From contig CAZOWL010000037.1 in the NCBI GenBank assembly GCA_964583605.1, positions 1 through 37,535 of the forward strand: a stretch of DNA of 37,535 bases, read 5' to 3'. This document shows, piece after piece, positions 29,597-37,447 of the stretch. The DNA is from CAZOWL01 sp964583605 (GTDB taxonomy: Bacteria > Pseudomonadota > Gammaproteobacteria > Chromatiales > Chromatiaceae). The notes below the pieces were generated by a model. The model was given only the letters and a program-made list of their open reading frames with translations. It was not told the DNA's origin and ran no database searches. The position numbers and the translations under genes were made by a program. Numbering within the stretch: the stretch's first letter is position 1; the number at the start of each line of letters is the position of its first letter.

Positions 29597-30097
29597 TCAG
29601 GTCCAGATGCGCCGTTCAAGCCCCGCGCTCTTCTCCAAGACCTGTTCCCCGAGACCTCGCTTGTAGCTGGCGATTCGCTCGCGCAGGCCGATGTCGCTCA
29701 CTCCCAAAATCTGGGCGGCCAGGATGCCAGCATTCTTGGCGCCGTTGATCGCGACCGACGCAACGGGCACGCCGCCTGGCATCTGTACGATTGAGAGGAG
29801 GGAATCAAGGCCGGAGAGGTGCGCGCTCTTGACCGGCACCCCGACCACCGGCAGCGGTGTCAGCGCCGCGACCATGCCCGGCAGGTGTGCCGCACCTCCA
29901 GCGCCGGCGATGATGACACGCAGCCCACGATTGGCGGCCGTCTCAGCGTAATCGTAGAGCCGCTTGGGTGTGCGATGGGCCGAGACGATCGTCATCTCGA
30001 ACGAAACACCCAACTCGCTCAAGATGGTCGCCGCGTCCTGCATCACGGGCAGATCCGAGTCGCTTCCCATGATGACGCCGACGAGAGCCTCGCTCAT
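29597..30097 (-). CDS. purE: N5-carboxyaminoimidazole ribonucleotide mutase PurE
   Basis: Class I PurE, converting N5-CAIR to CAIR in purine synthesis. The 166-residue protein shows GVIMGSDSDLPVM, VSAHRTPKRLYDYA, IIAGAGGAAHLPGMVAALTPLPVVGVPV and a catalytic His in AHLPGM. Its ATG overlaps the purK stop by 4 bp (ATGA), so translation is coupled to purK. It is the last gene of the nrdA-nrdB-purK-purE run. Confidence 0.98.
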   Translation of the reverse strand: MSEALVGVIMGSDSDLPVMQDAATILSELGVSFEMTIVSAHRTPKRLYDYAETAANRGLRVIIAGAGGAAHLPGMVAALTPLPVVGVPVKSAHLSGLDSLLSIVQMPGGVPVASVAINGAKNAGILAAQILGVSDIGLRERIASYKRGLGEQVLEKSAGLERRIWT

Positions 30098-31248
30098 GGA
30101 TGATCCTCCCCGGTGATTTCCAATAGATCACGGACCCGCTCGGCCTTGCGCCGAGCCTCTTCGATGTCTGGATCGAGGATGGTCGCATGACCCATCTTGC
30201 GATAAGGCCGGGTCGCGGCCTTCCCATAGATGTGAAGCGAGACCCCGGGAATCGACAGCGCCTGGGCGAGTCCCCGGATCACCGGCCTGCCGGTGTGGCC
30301 CGGCGCACCAAGCAGATTGATCATCGCGGCCGGCGAGAGAAGATCCGTCGCACCCAAGGGCAGACCGAGTATCGCGCGCAGGTGCTGCTCAAACTGATCG
30401 GTAAGGCACGCCTCGATCGTGTAATGGCCGGAGTTGTGGGTTCTGGGCGCGACCTCGTTGACAAGCAGCGCTTCATTGTCGGTCAAAAACATCTCTACGC
30501 CAAAGATGCCCACTCCGCCGACCGCCTCGACCGCGCTTCGCGCCAAACCCTGGGCGGCTTTGGCGATTTCCGGTGCGATCCGCGCCGGGACGAGGAGCAG
30601 GTCGAGGATGTTCTCGCCCGGACGAAAGCACATCTCGACCACGGGGTAGATCCGCTGATCGCCGTTACGCCCTTGCGCGACCATCGTCGCGATCTCCCTT
30701 GCGCGTGGGACAAAGCGTTCGAGCAGAGAGGGCACCGGAAGGTGCTGATCGTAAGCATTGGCGGTCTCGAGCACAATCACACCGCGACCATCATAGCCGC
30801 CCCGGCGGGCCTTCTGGACAAGCGGATAGCCAAACGCAGCAAAATCCTCCGCATTCGGGCGATCCATAGGCACGAACTCGGTAATGGGTACCCCGGCCGC
30901 GGCCAATCGCTCCTTCTGCAGCAGCTTGTCCTGAACGGTAGCGAGCACGTGAGGCTCAGGATAGATTCGACAGCCCTCGCGCTCCAGCTCAATGAGCGCC
31001 TCCGTATTAACGTCTTCGATATCGTAGGTGGTCACGTCACAGATGCTGACCAGCTCGCGCAGGCACGCCGGATCGTGGTAGCTGCCGAGGATCTGGTGGC
31101 CAGAGACCTGGCCTGCTGGCGAGCCAGGCGCCGAATCGAGCACTGCGCAGGTGCAGCCCAGCCTCTTGGCGGCCTTCACCAGCATGCGGCCAAGCTGGCC
31201 ACCACCGATAATGCCGACGCGGGCGACGGGATACGGAAACGAATCCAT
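30094..31248 (-). CDS. purK: N5-carboxyaminoimidazole ribonucleotide synthase PurK
   Basis: ATP-grasp enzyme making N5-CAIR from AIR, bicarbonate and ATP. The 384-residue protein has the N-terminal VGIIGGGQLGRML, TYDIEDVNTEAL, VQKARRGGYDGRGV (ATP-grasp loop), GVEMFLTDNEALLVNEVAPRTHNSGHYTIEAC and a C-terminal HIYGKAATRPYRKMGHATIL. It starts 5 bp after the nrdB stop and overlaps purE by 4 bp. purKE directly behind nrdB is unusual and suggests shared transcription with ribonucleotide reductase. Confidence 0.98.
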   Translation of the reverse strand: MDSFPYPVARVGIIGGGQLGRMLVKAAKRLGCTCAVLDSAPGSPAGQVSGHQILGSYHDPACLRELVSICDVTTYDIEDVNTEALIELEREGCRIYPEPHVLATVQDKLLQKERLAAAGVPITEFVPMDRPNAEDFAAFGYPLVQKARRGGYDGRGVIVLETANAYDQHLPVPSLLERFVPRAREIATMVAQGRNGDQRIYPVVEMCFRPGENILDLLLVPARIAPEIAKAAQGLARSAVEAVGGVGIFGVEMFLTDNEALLVNEVAPRTHNSGHYTIEACLTDQFEQHLRAILGLPLGATDLLSPAAMINLLGAPGHTGRPVIRGLAQALSIPGVSLHIYGKAATRPYRKMGHATILDPDIEEARRKAERVRDLLEITGEDHP

Positions 31249-31253
31249 GCCGA

Positions 31254-32564
31254 TCAGTCCCAGCTCAACGCCCCGCCGGTCTGGTACTCGGTGACGCGGG
31301 TCTCGAAGAAGTTCTTCTCCTTCTTGAGATCCAGGATCTCGGACATCCAGGGGAACGGGTTGGTGGCACCCGGATAGGGCTCGCTGAGGCCGATCTGAGC
31401 GCAGCGCCGATTCGCGATGAACTTCAGGTACTCCTCGAACATGCCGGCATTCAATCCTAGCACGCCCCGGGGCATGGTATCGCGGGCGTACTGGGTCTCC
31501 AGGTCGACCGCCTCAGCGATCATCGTGTGCAGCTCCTGCTGCAGCGCGCGGGTCCAGAGGTGCGGGTTCTCGATCTTGATCTGGTTGATCACATCGATCC
31601 CGAAGTTCATATGCATCGACTCGTCGCGCAGGATGTATTGGAACTGCTCGGCAGTGCCCGTCATCTTATTACGCCGGCCCATCGAGAGCACCTGTACGAA
31701 GCCCACATAGAAAAAGATCCCCTCGAAGACGACATAGAAGGCGACAAGCTCGCGCAGCAGGCGCTGGTCGGCCTCCGGCGTGCCGGTCTGGAAATGGGGA
31801 TCGGCCAGGTATTGCGTGTACGGGAGTGCCCACTCCGCCTTGCGCGCGACCGACGAGATCTCGCGATACATGTTGAAGATCTCGCCCTCGTCGAGCCCCA
31901 GGCTCTCGACGACGTACTGATAGGCATGCGTGTGCAGCGCCTCCTCAAAGGCCTGCCGCAGCAGATACTGGCGGCACTCGGGATTGGTGATATGGCGGTA
32001 GACGGCCAGCACAAGGTTATTCGCGACAAGCGAGTCCGCCGTCGAGAAGAACCCGAGGTTACGCTTGATAAGGGTGCGCTCGTCTGCAGTCAGGCCGTTG
32101 GGATCCTTCCAGAGGGCGATATCGGCGTTCATGTTGATCTCCTGCGGCATCCAATGGTTCGCGCAGGCATCCAGGTACTTCCACCAGGCCCAATCGTACT
32201 TGAACGGGACGAGCTGATTGAGATCGGCGCGGCAATTGATCAGGCGCTTGTCGTCGACGCATATCCGCCCCGCGCCCCGCTCTGGCTGTTCCAGGCCAGT
32301 GGCGCCTCCGACAACCTGGTTGCTGGAACGTCTGTGCTCGTTCGACCCTATATGGCCCGGTTGACCGCCCCACGCGGCGCGGTCGGCGGGCTGCGCCTCA
32401 GCCGATCGTGCGTTCGCGGCCGGTTGGGAGATGGCCTCCCCCAAGGCGGGATGGTGGTGCTGCCTTGCCAGCCGCGCGGTGTCCTCGCCGCCTGCCGTCA
32501 GCCCGTGAGTCAAGGCCTTGCCGGTATGCTGGCCGCCAGCCAACGGATCATCCCAATTGAGCAT
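31254..32564 (-). CDS. nrdB: Class I ribonucleotide reductase beta subunit NrdB
   Basis: Di-iron tyrosyl-radical subunit that activates NrdA. The 436-residue product starts MLNWDDPLA behind a strong GAGGAGG. About 90 residues of low-complexity Ala/Gly/His/Gln-rich linker follow, then the ferritin-like core. Iron ligands and radical Tyr are all present: Asp177 in STADSLV, Glu208/His211/Tyr215 in EALHTHAY, Glu281 in VVFEGIFF, Glu315/His318 in RDESMHMNF. The radical Tyr indicates a normal Tyr-radical enzyme. The long linker sets it apart from E. coli NrdB (376 residues). nrdA is separated from it by a foreign-looking gene. Confidence 0.97.
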   Translation of the reverse strand: MLNWDDPLAGGQHTGKALTHGLTAGGEDTARLARQHHHPALGEAISQPAANARSAEAQPADRAAWGGQPGHIGSNEHRRSSNQVVGGATGLEQPERGAGRICVDDKRLINCRADLNQLVPFKYDWAWWKYLDACANHWMPQEINMNADIALWKDPNGLTADERTLIKRNLGFFSTADSLVANNLVLAVYRHITNPECRQYLLRQAFEEALHTHAYQYVVESLGLDEGEIFNMYREISSVARKAEWALPYTQYLADPHFQTGTPEADQRLLRELVAFYVVFEGIFFYVGFVQVLSMGRRNKMTGTAEQFQYILRDESMHMNFGIDVINQIKIENPHLWTRALQQELHTMIAEAVDLETQYARDTMPRGVLGLNAGMFEEYLKFIANRRCAQIGLSEPYPGATNPFPWMSEILDLKKEKNFFETRVTEYQTGGALSWD

Positions 32565-32611
32565 TGGCACCTCCTCAATCAATTAGCGTAATCTCTGCAG
32601 CACGATCGGAC

Positions 32612-33172
32612 TTATCGCCTGAGCAGTTGGAAGTTGATCGCATCGGTGTTGAATTCCTCAGGATCGAACTCACCGCCTACCCACTCTATGAAGCTCTCGT
32701 GCTCCGGGTGCTTGGGGTCAGCGATCGCGTCCAGGAACTCGCGATAGCCCCAGATCCCGCCGACGTCTTCCGGAGGGCAGGCGCGCTTCCCGGCCAGGCA
32801 CTGCGGCAAATTCGTCTCCGGTCCGACGAGCACGGTCTTCTCGAGCGTGATCTTGTGCCGCCAGCTATCGCCGAAGTCGTATTCATAGATCAGAGAGTCC
32901 TTCTCGCCCTTTAGGAGCTGGCTGAGCTTGTATCGCGACTCATCCAACACATCATCGAAGCCCAGGTCATCATCCGTCATGCCGTAGAACATACCGTCCA
33001 CTTCGAATTGATGTAGATGATCGCCCGTCCATCCCATCGCAATCTGAACGACCTGGTGGACGTCGGACAAAGGGGTCGACCCGGCAATGAGTAACCGCCG
33101 CCAGATTGGCGGCTTTGCACCCATCAGGCTGATCTTCAACTGATATGCCTTAGTCCGTTTAGTCGTCGACAT
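32612..33172 (-). CDS. Plasmid pRiA4b ORF-3 family protein
   Basis: A 186-residue protein of the pRiA4b ORF-3/IS1096-TnpR-like family. It is recognised by YQLKISLMGAKPPIWRRLLI, LSDVHQVVQIAMGWTGDHLHQFEVDG, LIYEYDFGDSWRHKITLE and CPPEDVGGIWGYREFLDAI. The molecular function is unknown; members are often carried on plasmids and mobile elements. GAGGTG precedes the ATG. It sits between nrdA and nrdB, normally neighbours, and its codon use looks less GC-biased than theirs. It is a likely late insertion, but it lies in the same direction and may be transcribed with the nrd genes. Confidence 0.88.
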   Translation of the reverse strand: MSTTKRTKAYQLKISLMGAKPPIWRRLLIAGSTPLSDVHQVVQIAMGWTGDHLHQFEVDGMFYGMTDDDLGFDDVLDESRYKLSQLLKGEKDSLIYEYDFGDSWRHKITLEKTVLVGPETNLPQCLAGKRACPPEDVGGIWGYREFLDAIADPKHPEHESFIEWVGGEFDPEEFNTDAINFQLLRR

Positions 33173-33202
33173 GTGTCACCTCGAAGATCGGGTTTGGGGT
33201 TC

Positions 33203-33233
33203 GTGGGTTACCGCCGCCCACGACCTAACCCAC
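33203..33233. repeat. REP-like palindrome between nrdA and the pRiA4b-family gene
   Basis: GTGGGTTA (33203-33210) pairs exactly with TAACCCAC (33226-33233). A competing stem TCGTGGG/CCCACGA lies in the same stretch. The GTGGGTTA/TAACCCAC type is common in repetitive extragenic palindromes of gammaproteobacteria. It may stabilise or attenuate the nrdA message. Confidence 0.55.
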
Positions 33234-33273
33234 CGCTTTCCATAAGAGCTCGCGTCTTCGTGGCTCGCGGGGA

Positions 33274-36189
33274 TCATTGACAGCTCTCGCACTCCGGGTC
33301 CAAGACAGAGCAGCTGCTCGGCACGGTGCTCCCGTTGGCGTTCCCGTTGCCCTTGCCCTTGTCGAGCGAGATGTAGCTTCCGCCCACGGCGCTCAAGCGG
33401 TTGGCCTTGGTCGCGTCGGCCATCGTCGACTTCTCCACATGCGTCGCCCCCATCGAGCGGAGGTAGTAGGTCGTCTTGAGGCCGCGCACCCAGGCGAGCA
33501 TATAGAGGTTGTCGAGCTTCTTGCCGCTCGGCTCGCTCATGTAGAGGTTCAGACTCTGGGATTGGTCGAGCCATTTCTGGCGGCGACCGGCGGCCTCGAC
33601 GAGCCAACGGGGGTCGATCTCGAAGGCCGTGGCATAGAGGCGTTTCAGGTCCTCCGGGATGCGGTCGATCGGCTGCACCGAGCCGTCGTAGTACTTGAGG
33701 TCGTTGACCATGACCGGATCCCAGAGCCCGCGCGCCTTGAGGTCGGCGACCAGGTAAGGGTTCACGACGGTAAACTCGCCCGAGAGATTCGATTTCACGA
33801 ACAGGTTCTGGTAAGTCGGCTCGATCGATTGGCTCACCCCGACGATGTTGCTGATCGTCGCGGTCGGGGCGATCGCAAGGCAGTTGGAGTTGCGCAGGCC
33901 GACCGTCACGACCCGCTCGAGCAGCGCATCCCAGTCGAGCCGAGTGCTGGTGTCCATCTGTAGGTAGCCGCCACGGCCTTCTCGGAGGAGGCGGATGCTG
34001 TCGATCGGCAGAATGCCCTGGCTCCAAAGGCTGCCAGCGAAGCTCGGGTAGTGGCCGCGCTCGGCGGCGAGCTCGCTGCTGGCCTCGATCGCGTGATAGC
34101 TCACGGCCTCCATGCTAGTGTCCGCGAAGGCGACGGCCTCCTCGCTCGCATAGGGGATCCGCAGCCGATACAAGACATCCTGAAAGCCCATGATCCCAAG
34201 CCCGACGGGGCGATGGCGCAGATTCGAACGGCGAGCCTGGGGGACGCTGTAGAAGTTGATGTCGATGACGTTGTCCAACATCCGCATCGCGGTGCGCACC
34301 GTCTCCTTCAGGCGTTCACCGTCGAGGCCGGTTTCAGTGATATGGGCGGCGAGGTTGACAGAGCCCAGATTGCAGACGGCAATCTCCTGATCGTTCGTGT
34401 GCAGCGTGATCTCCGTGCAAAGGTTGGAGCTGTGCACGACGCCAAGATGCTGGTTCGTATAGCGCAGATTGCAGGGATCCTTGAAGGCGATCCAAGGATG
34501 ACCGGTCTCGAAGAGCATGCCGAGCATCTTGCGCCAAAGATCGACCGCCTTGAGCCGCTTGCTCACACGGAGCTCACCCCGCTCGGCACGCGCCTCGTAG
34601 CCCAGATAGGCCTGCTCGAAGGCCTGACCGGTCAGGTCGTGCAGGTCAGCGGTCTCATCCGGGGAGAACAGCGTCCAGTGACCGTCCTCGGCGACGCGCT
34701 TCATGAAGAGGTCGGGCACCCAGTTTGCCGTGTTCATGTCGTGCGTGCGGCGGCGGTCATCGCCGGTGTTCTTCCGCAGCTCGAGGAACTCCTCGATATC
34801 GATGTGCCAGGTCTCGAGGTAGCCGCAGACCGCACCCTTCCTCTTTCCTCCTTGATTCACCGCGACCGCGGTATCGTTGGCCACCTTCATGAAGGGGACC
34901 ACCCCTTGGCTCTTGCCGTTCGTGCCCTTGATGTGGGCCCCCATGCCGCGCACGCGGGTCCAGTCGTTGCCGAGGCCGCCGGCGAATTTCGACAGCAGCG
35001 CATTGTCCTTGATCGCCCCGTAGATGCCGTCGAGGTCGTCGGGCACCGTGGTCAGGTAGCAGGAGGTGAGCTGCGGCCGCAGGGTCCCCGCGTTGAACAG
35101 CGTCGGCGTGCTGCTCATGAAGGCAAAGCTCGAGAGCAGCTCGTAGAACTCGATGGCGCGCTCCTCGCGCTCGATCTCGTTGATCGCGAGCCCCATGGCG
35201 ACGCGCATGAAGAAGGCCTGCGGCAGCTCAAAGCGAGTGCCGGTCGCGGTATGGATGAAATAGCGATCGTAGAGCGTCTGCAGGCCGAGGTAGGTGAACT
35301 GCAGATCGCGTTCCGCCTCCAGGGCGGCGCCCAGACGCGTCAGATCATACTGACCGATGCGCGGGTCGAGGAGCTCCACCTCGACGCCATGCCGGATGTA
35401 GGCCCTGAAATAGTCAGCATAGCAGGCGCCGAGGTCTGTCTGTGTCTCGACACCTTCGGCCATCTCCAGGTAACCCAACGCCTCGCGGCGCAGGATGTCG
35501 AGCAGCAGGCGGGCCGCGACCAGGCTGTATTGTGGGTCGCGCTCGATCAGCGTACGGGCGCTCATGACCAGCGCTTGTCCTACGTCCGCCTCGCGTACAC
35601 CGTCGAACAGATTCCGCAAGCTCTCAGTGAGTATGCGCTGGGCCTCGACGGCATCAAGGCCTTGGCAGGCCTCTCCGACGAGCCGAGACAGCCGCTCGAC
35701 GTCGAGCGGCCGACGGCTCCCATCCGCGAGGGTGATCGAGATCGGAGGATTCTCCTTGAGCTCGGCCGCCGCGGCTCGCTCAGCCCGATCGCGGGCATGC
35801 GCCTCGCGGTAGAGGACATAGTCCCGGGCGACGCGGTGCTCTCCCGCGCGCATCAGGGCGAGCTCAACCTGGTCTTGGATATCCTCGATATGCACGGTCC
35901 CGCCGCTCGGTAAGCGCCGCGTCAAGGCCGCGACGACCTGCTCGGTGAGGCGCTCGACCTGATCATGGATGCGGCTGGAAGCGGCCGCCTTCCCACCTTC
36001 GACGGCGAGGAAGGCCTTGGTCATCGCCACCGCAATCTTCGTCGGATCGAAGTGGGTCACCTGGCCGTTGCGGCGGATCACCTGGACCTGTCCTGGCGCC
36101 GCTGGGGCGGCACGGGTCAGCTCCGGGCTGTCCGGCAGCGCGGCGACAGGGTCGATAGGCGGGGGCGTTGACGGCGCAGTCGTGGCCAT
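33274..36189 (-). CDS. nrdA: Class I ribonucleotide reductase alpha subunit NrdA
   Basis: Reduces ribonucleoside diphosphates to deoxyribonucleotides. The 971-residue protein begins with a disordered Pro/Ala tail, then an ATP-cone allosteric domain (about 35-130) and a second cone-like region (about 150-237). Active-site residues are Cys377 (TSCYL), Asn589-Cys591-Glu593 (NLCTE), Cys606 (AVCNLG), and the radical-path Tyr908/Tyr909 (TTYYLRSMG). The C-terminus has the redox pair Cys967/Cys970 (CESC). The ATG at 36189 has GAGGAGGAG just upstream; the frame runs open to 36333 through the promoter and is not coding there. Two NrdR boxes lie upstream. Confidence 0.97.
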   Translation of the reverse strand: MATTAPSTPPPIDPVAALPDSPELTRAAPAAPGQVQVIRRNGQVTHFDPTKIAVAMTKAFLAVEGGKAAASSRIHDQVERLTEQVVAALTRRLPSGGTVHIEDIQDQVELALMRAGEHRVARDYVLYREAHARDRAERAAAAELKENPPISITLADGSRRPLDVERLSRLVGEACQGLDAVEAQRILTESLRNLFDGVREADVGQALVMSARTLIERDPQYSLVAARLLLDILRREALGYLEMAEGVETQTDLGACYADYFRAYIRHGVEVELLDPRIGQYDLTRLGAALEAERDLQFTYLGLQTLYDRYFIHTATGTRFELPQAFFMRVAMGLAINEIEREERAIEFYELLSSFAFMSSTPTLFNAGTLRPQLTSCYLTTVPDDLDGIYGAIKDNALLSKFAGGLGNDWTRVRGMGAHIKGTNGKSQGVVPFMKVANDTAVAVNQGGKRKGAVCGYLETWHIDIEEFLELRKNTGDDRRRTHDMNTANWVPDLFMKRVAEDGHWTLFSPDETADLHDLTGQAFEQAYLGYEARAERGELRVSKRLKAVDLWRKMLGMLFETGHPWIAFKDPCNLRYTNQHLGVVHSSNLCTEITLHTNDQEIAVCNLGSVNLAAHITETGLDGERLKETVRTAMRMLDNVIDINFYSVPQARRSNLRHRPVGLGIMGFQDVLYRLRIPYASEEAVAFADTSMEAVSYHAIEASSELAAERGHYPSFAGSLWSQGILPIDSIRLLREGRGGYLQMDTSTRLDWDALLERVVTVGLRNSNCLAIAPTATISNIVGVSQSIEPTYQNLFVKSNLSGEFTVVNPYLVADLKARGLWDPVMVNDLKYYDGSVQPIDRIPEDLKRLYATAFEIDPRWLVEAAGRRQKWLDQSQSLNLYMSEPSGKKLDNLYMLAWVRGLKTTYYLRSMGATHVEKSTMADATKANRLSAVGGSYISLDKGKGNGNANGSTVPSSCSVLDPECESCQ

Positions 36190-36295
36190 GGCTCCTCCTC
36201 GGACTGGTTGCGTGGCTCGGGGGGCTCTCGGGACCCTCATCTGACAACGGCGAGCCGTCACGAATCGGCGCAGGATGCATCGTGGCGACCCAGCC

Positions 36296-36311
36296 TCACC
36301 ATATATGGGTT
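36296..36311. promoter_or_regulatory. NrdR box, promoter-proximal
   Basis: TCACCATATATGGGTT matches the NrdR consensus ACACWATATATWGTGT at its core. It overlaps the predicted -10 box of nrdA, so NrdR with bound (d)ATP would block polymerase. Confidence 0.75.
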
Positions 36312-36326
36312 TCTGGCATCGGTCAA
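36298..36326 (-). promoter_or_regulatory. Candidate sigma70 promoter of nrdA
   Basis: On the minus strand, TTGACC (36321-36326) and TATGGT (36298-36303) are 17 bp apart. Predicted start is near 36291, giving a leader of about 100 nt. The -10 lies within one NrdR box and the -35 directly adjoins the other. Confidence 0.6.
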
Positions 36327-36342
36327 CCACCATATATTGTGT
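36327..36342. promoter_or_regulatory. NrdR box, promoter-distal
   Basis: CCACCATATATTGTGT matches 14 of 16 positions of the NrdR consensus. It starts 31 bp from the other box, three helical turns, the spacing typical of paired NrdR sites. Confidence 0.85.
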
Positions 36343-36540
36343 TTTCCGTCTAGAGAAGGCATCCCCGGTGGCGCTTGGATACGTTCACCACTGGACCCGG
36401 AGCCGCTCCCCGCGACCCGCTTTCGCAGCAACGGTTGCATTGCCCCCGCTCTAGCGCATAACCTCTTCCCAGATAATCAGAAGAGCGAGCGCTGGGGCAG
36501 GATACGCAACAAGCCACCTAGCGTCGTGAGGAGGACCGAG

Positions 36541-37305
36541 ATGCACCAGAAGAAGCTCATGGCCGCGTCGGCCGCGACCATCATGTCGCTCTTTCCCTGG
36601 CTCAGCGCCGGAAGTCAGACCCCCGCCGAGATCGCGAAGGCCGAGTATGACGAGGTGATGTCCCTGACCCCCAGCGTCGAGCGCGGCCGCAACGTCTACG
36701 TGGTCTGCGCGGTCTGCCACCGCCCGGAGGGGTGGGGTACCGTGGAGGGCTCCTATCCGCAGATCGCCGGGCAGCTACGCACCGTCATCATCAAGCAGCT
36801 GGCCGACATCCGGGCGCGCAACCGCGATAATCCGATGATGTACCCCTTCGCCGTGCCGCGCATCCTCGGCAGCGCGCAGGAGATCGCCGATGTGGCAGCG
36901 TATGTGGCTCAGCTGCCGATGACACCCGAGAACGGGCTTGGGCCGGGCGACGATTTGGCCCATGGCCGGGATCTTTACGCGACCCACTGCGCGAAATGTC
37001 ATGGGGAACGGGGTGAAGGCAACGACGAGGATCACATCCCGGCGATCGCCGGACAGCATTACGAATATCTGGTCCGGCAGTTCGACCTGATCCGAATCGG
37101 GCGCCGGAAGAACGCCGACTCAAAGATGGTCAAGCAGATCAAAGGGTTCAGTCAACGCGACGAGTCTGCCGTGCTCGATTACACGTCGCGCCTGCGCCCT
37201 CCGTCGGGGAAGGTCGCGGAGATCGGCTGGACCAATCCAGACTTCCCAGCCTACGTTCGGCAGCCGACGGCCGCCAATCCTGATTCCCCCGCGGGACAGC
37301 CCTAG
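36541..37305 (+). CDS. Diheme c-type cytochrome (cytochrome c4-like)
   Basis: A periplasmic electron carrier of 254 residues with a signal peptide (cleavage probably near SAGSQT) and two class I cytochrome c domains, each with a CxxCH: VCAVCHRPEGWG and HCAKCHGERGEG. Between them are PQIAGQL and a repeated domain plan of the c4 type. Later Met residues (for example PMMYPF and SKMVKQ) are candidate axial ligands. The tail is Pro/Ala-rich. The start at 36541 has GAGGAG about 7 nt upstream; the longer open frame to 36208 has no signal peptide. It is divergent from nrdA. Its redox partner is not in the window. Confidence 0.9.
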   Translation: MHQKKLMAASAATIMSLFPWLSAGSQTPAEIAKAEYDEVMSLTPSVERGRNVYVVCAVCHRPEGWGTVEGSYPQIAGQLRTVIIKQLADIRARNRDNPMMYPFAVPRILGSAQEIADVAAYVAQLPMTPENGLGPGDDLAHGRDLYATHCAKCHGERGEGNDEDHIPAIAGQHYEYLVRQFDLIRIGRRKNADSKMVKQIKGFSQRDESAVLDYTSRLRPPSGKVAEIGWTNPDFPAYVRQPTAANPDSPAGQP

Positions 37306-37336
37306 TACCCTGTTTCACCTTATCTTGCGTGCTCAG

Positions 37337-37434
37337 CGGGGCGCGAAGGGGTCAGATGCAAGACGCGCGGGCGCAGAAATAGCGGGCCCTATTTCAAGCC
37401 CGCGCAACGCCGCAGATGGCCCCTTCGCGCCCCG
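37337..37434. repeat. 98-nt long palindrome downstream of the cytochrome gene
   Basis: Arms at 37337-37359 and 37412-37434 begin with 15 perfectly paired bases (CGGGGCGCGAAGGGG and its complement), then a mostly paired stretch. Nested inside are GCGCGGGC/GCCCGCGC (37365-37372, 37398-37405) and GAAATAG/CTATTTC (37376-37382, 37389-37395). The whole folds as one long hairpin starting about 30 bp past the stop codon. No T-tract follows. Confidence 0.8.
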
Positions 37435-37447
37435 CCCTGCGGGAGCC

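Larger units (their letters stand above)
36190..36540. other. nrdA-cytochrome c divergent intergenic region
   Basis: A 351-bp region. It contains the nrdA leader, a predicted nrdA promoter with two NrdR boxes, and the upstream region of the cytochrome gene. For the cytochrome, TTGCAT (36435-36440) with TAACCT (36459-36464) at 18 bp is a weak promoter candidate. I see no other gene or repeat. Confidence 0.6.

Noticed and set aside
30187..32591. Long plus-strand frames (396 and 354 codons) opposite purK and nrdB
   Set aside because: They mirror strongly conserved genes, have no family similarity and have no ribosome binding site that I could see.
34051..35913. 620-codon plus-strand open frame opposite nrdA
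   Set aside because: It is antisense to fully conserved NrdA and arises from GC-rich codon structure. Its translation shows no recognisable domain.
36190..36333. N-terminal extension of the nrdA frame
   Set aside because: It would cover the NrdR boxes and promoter. The ATG at 36189 has a strong GAGGAGGAG site.
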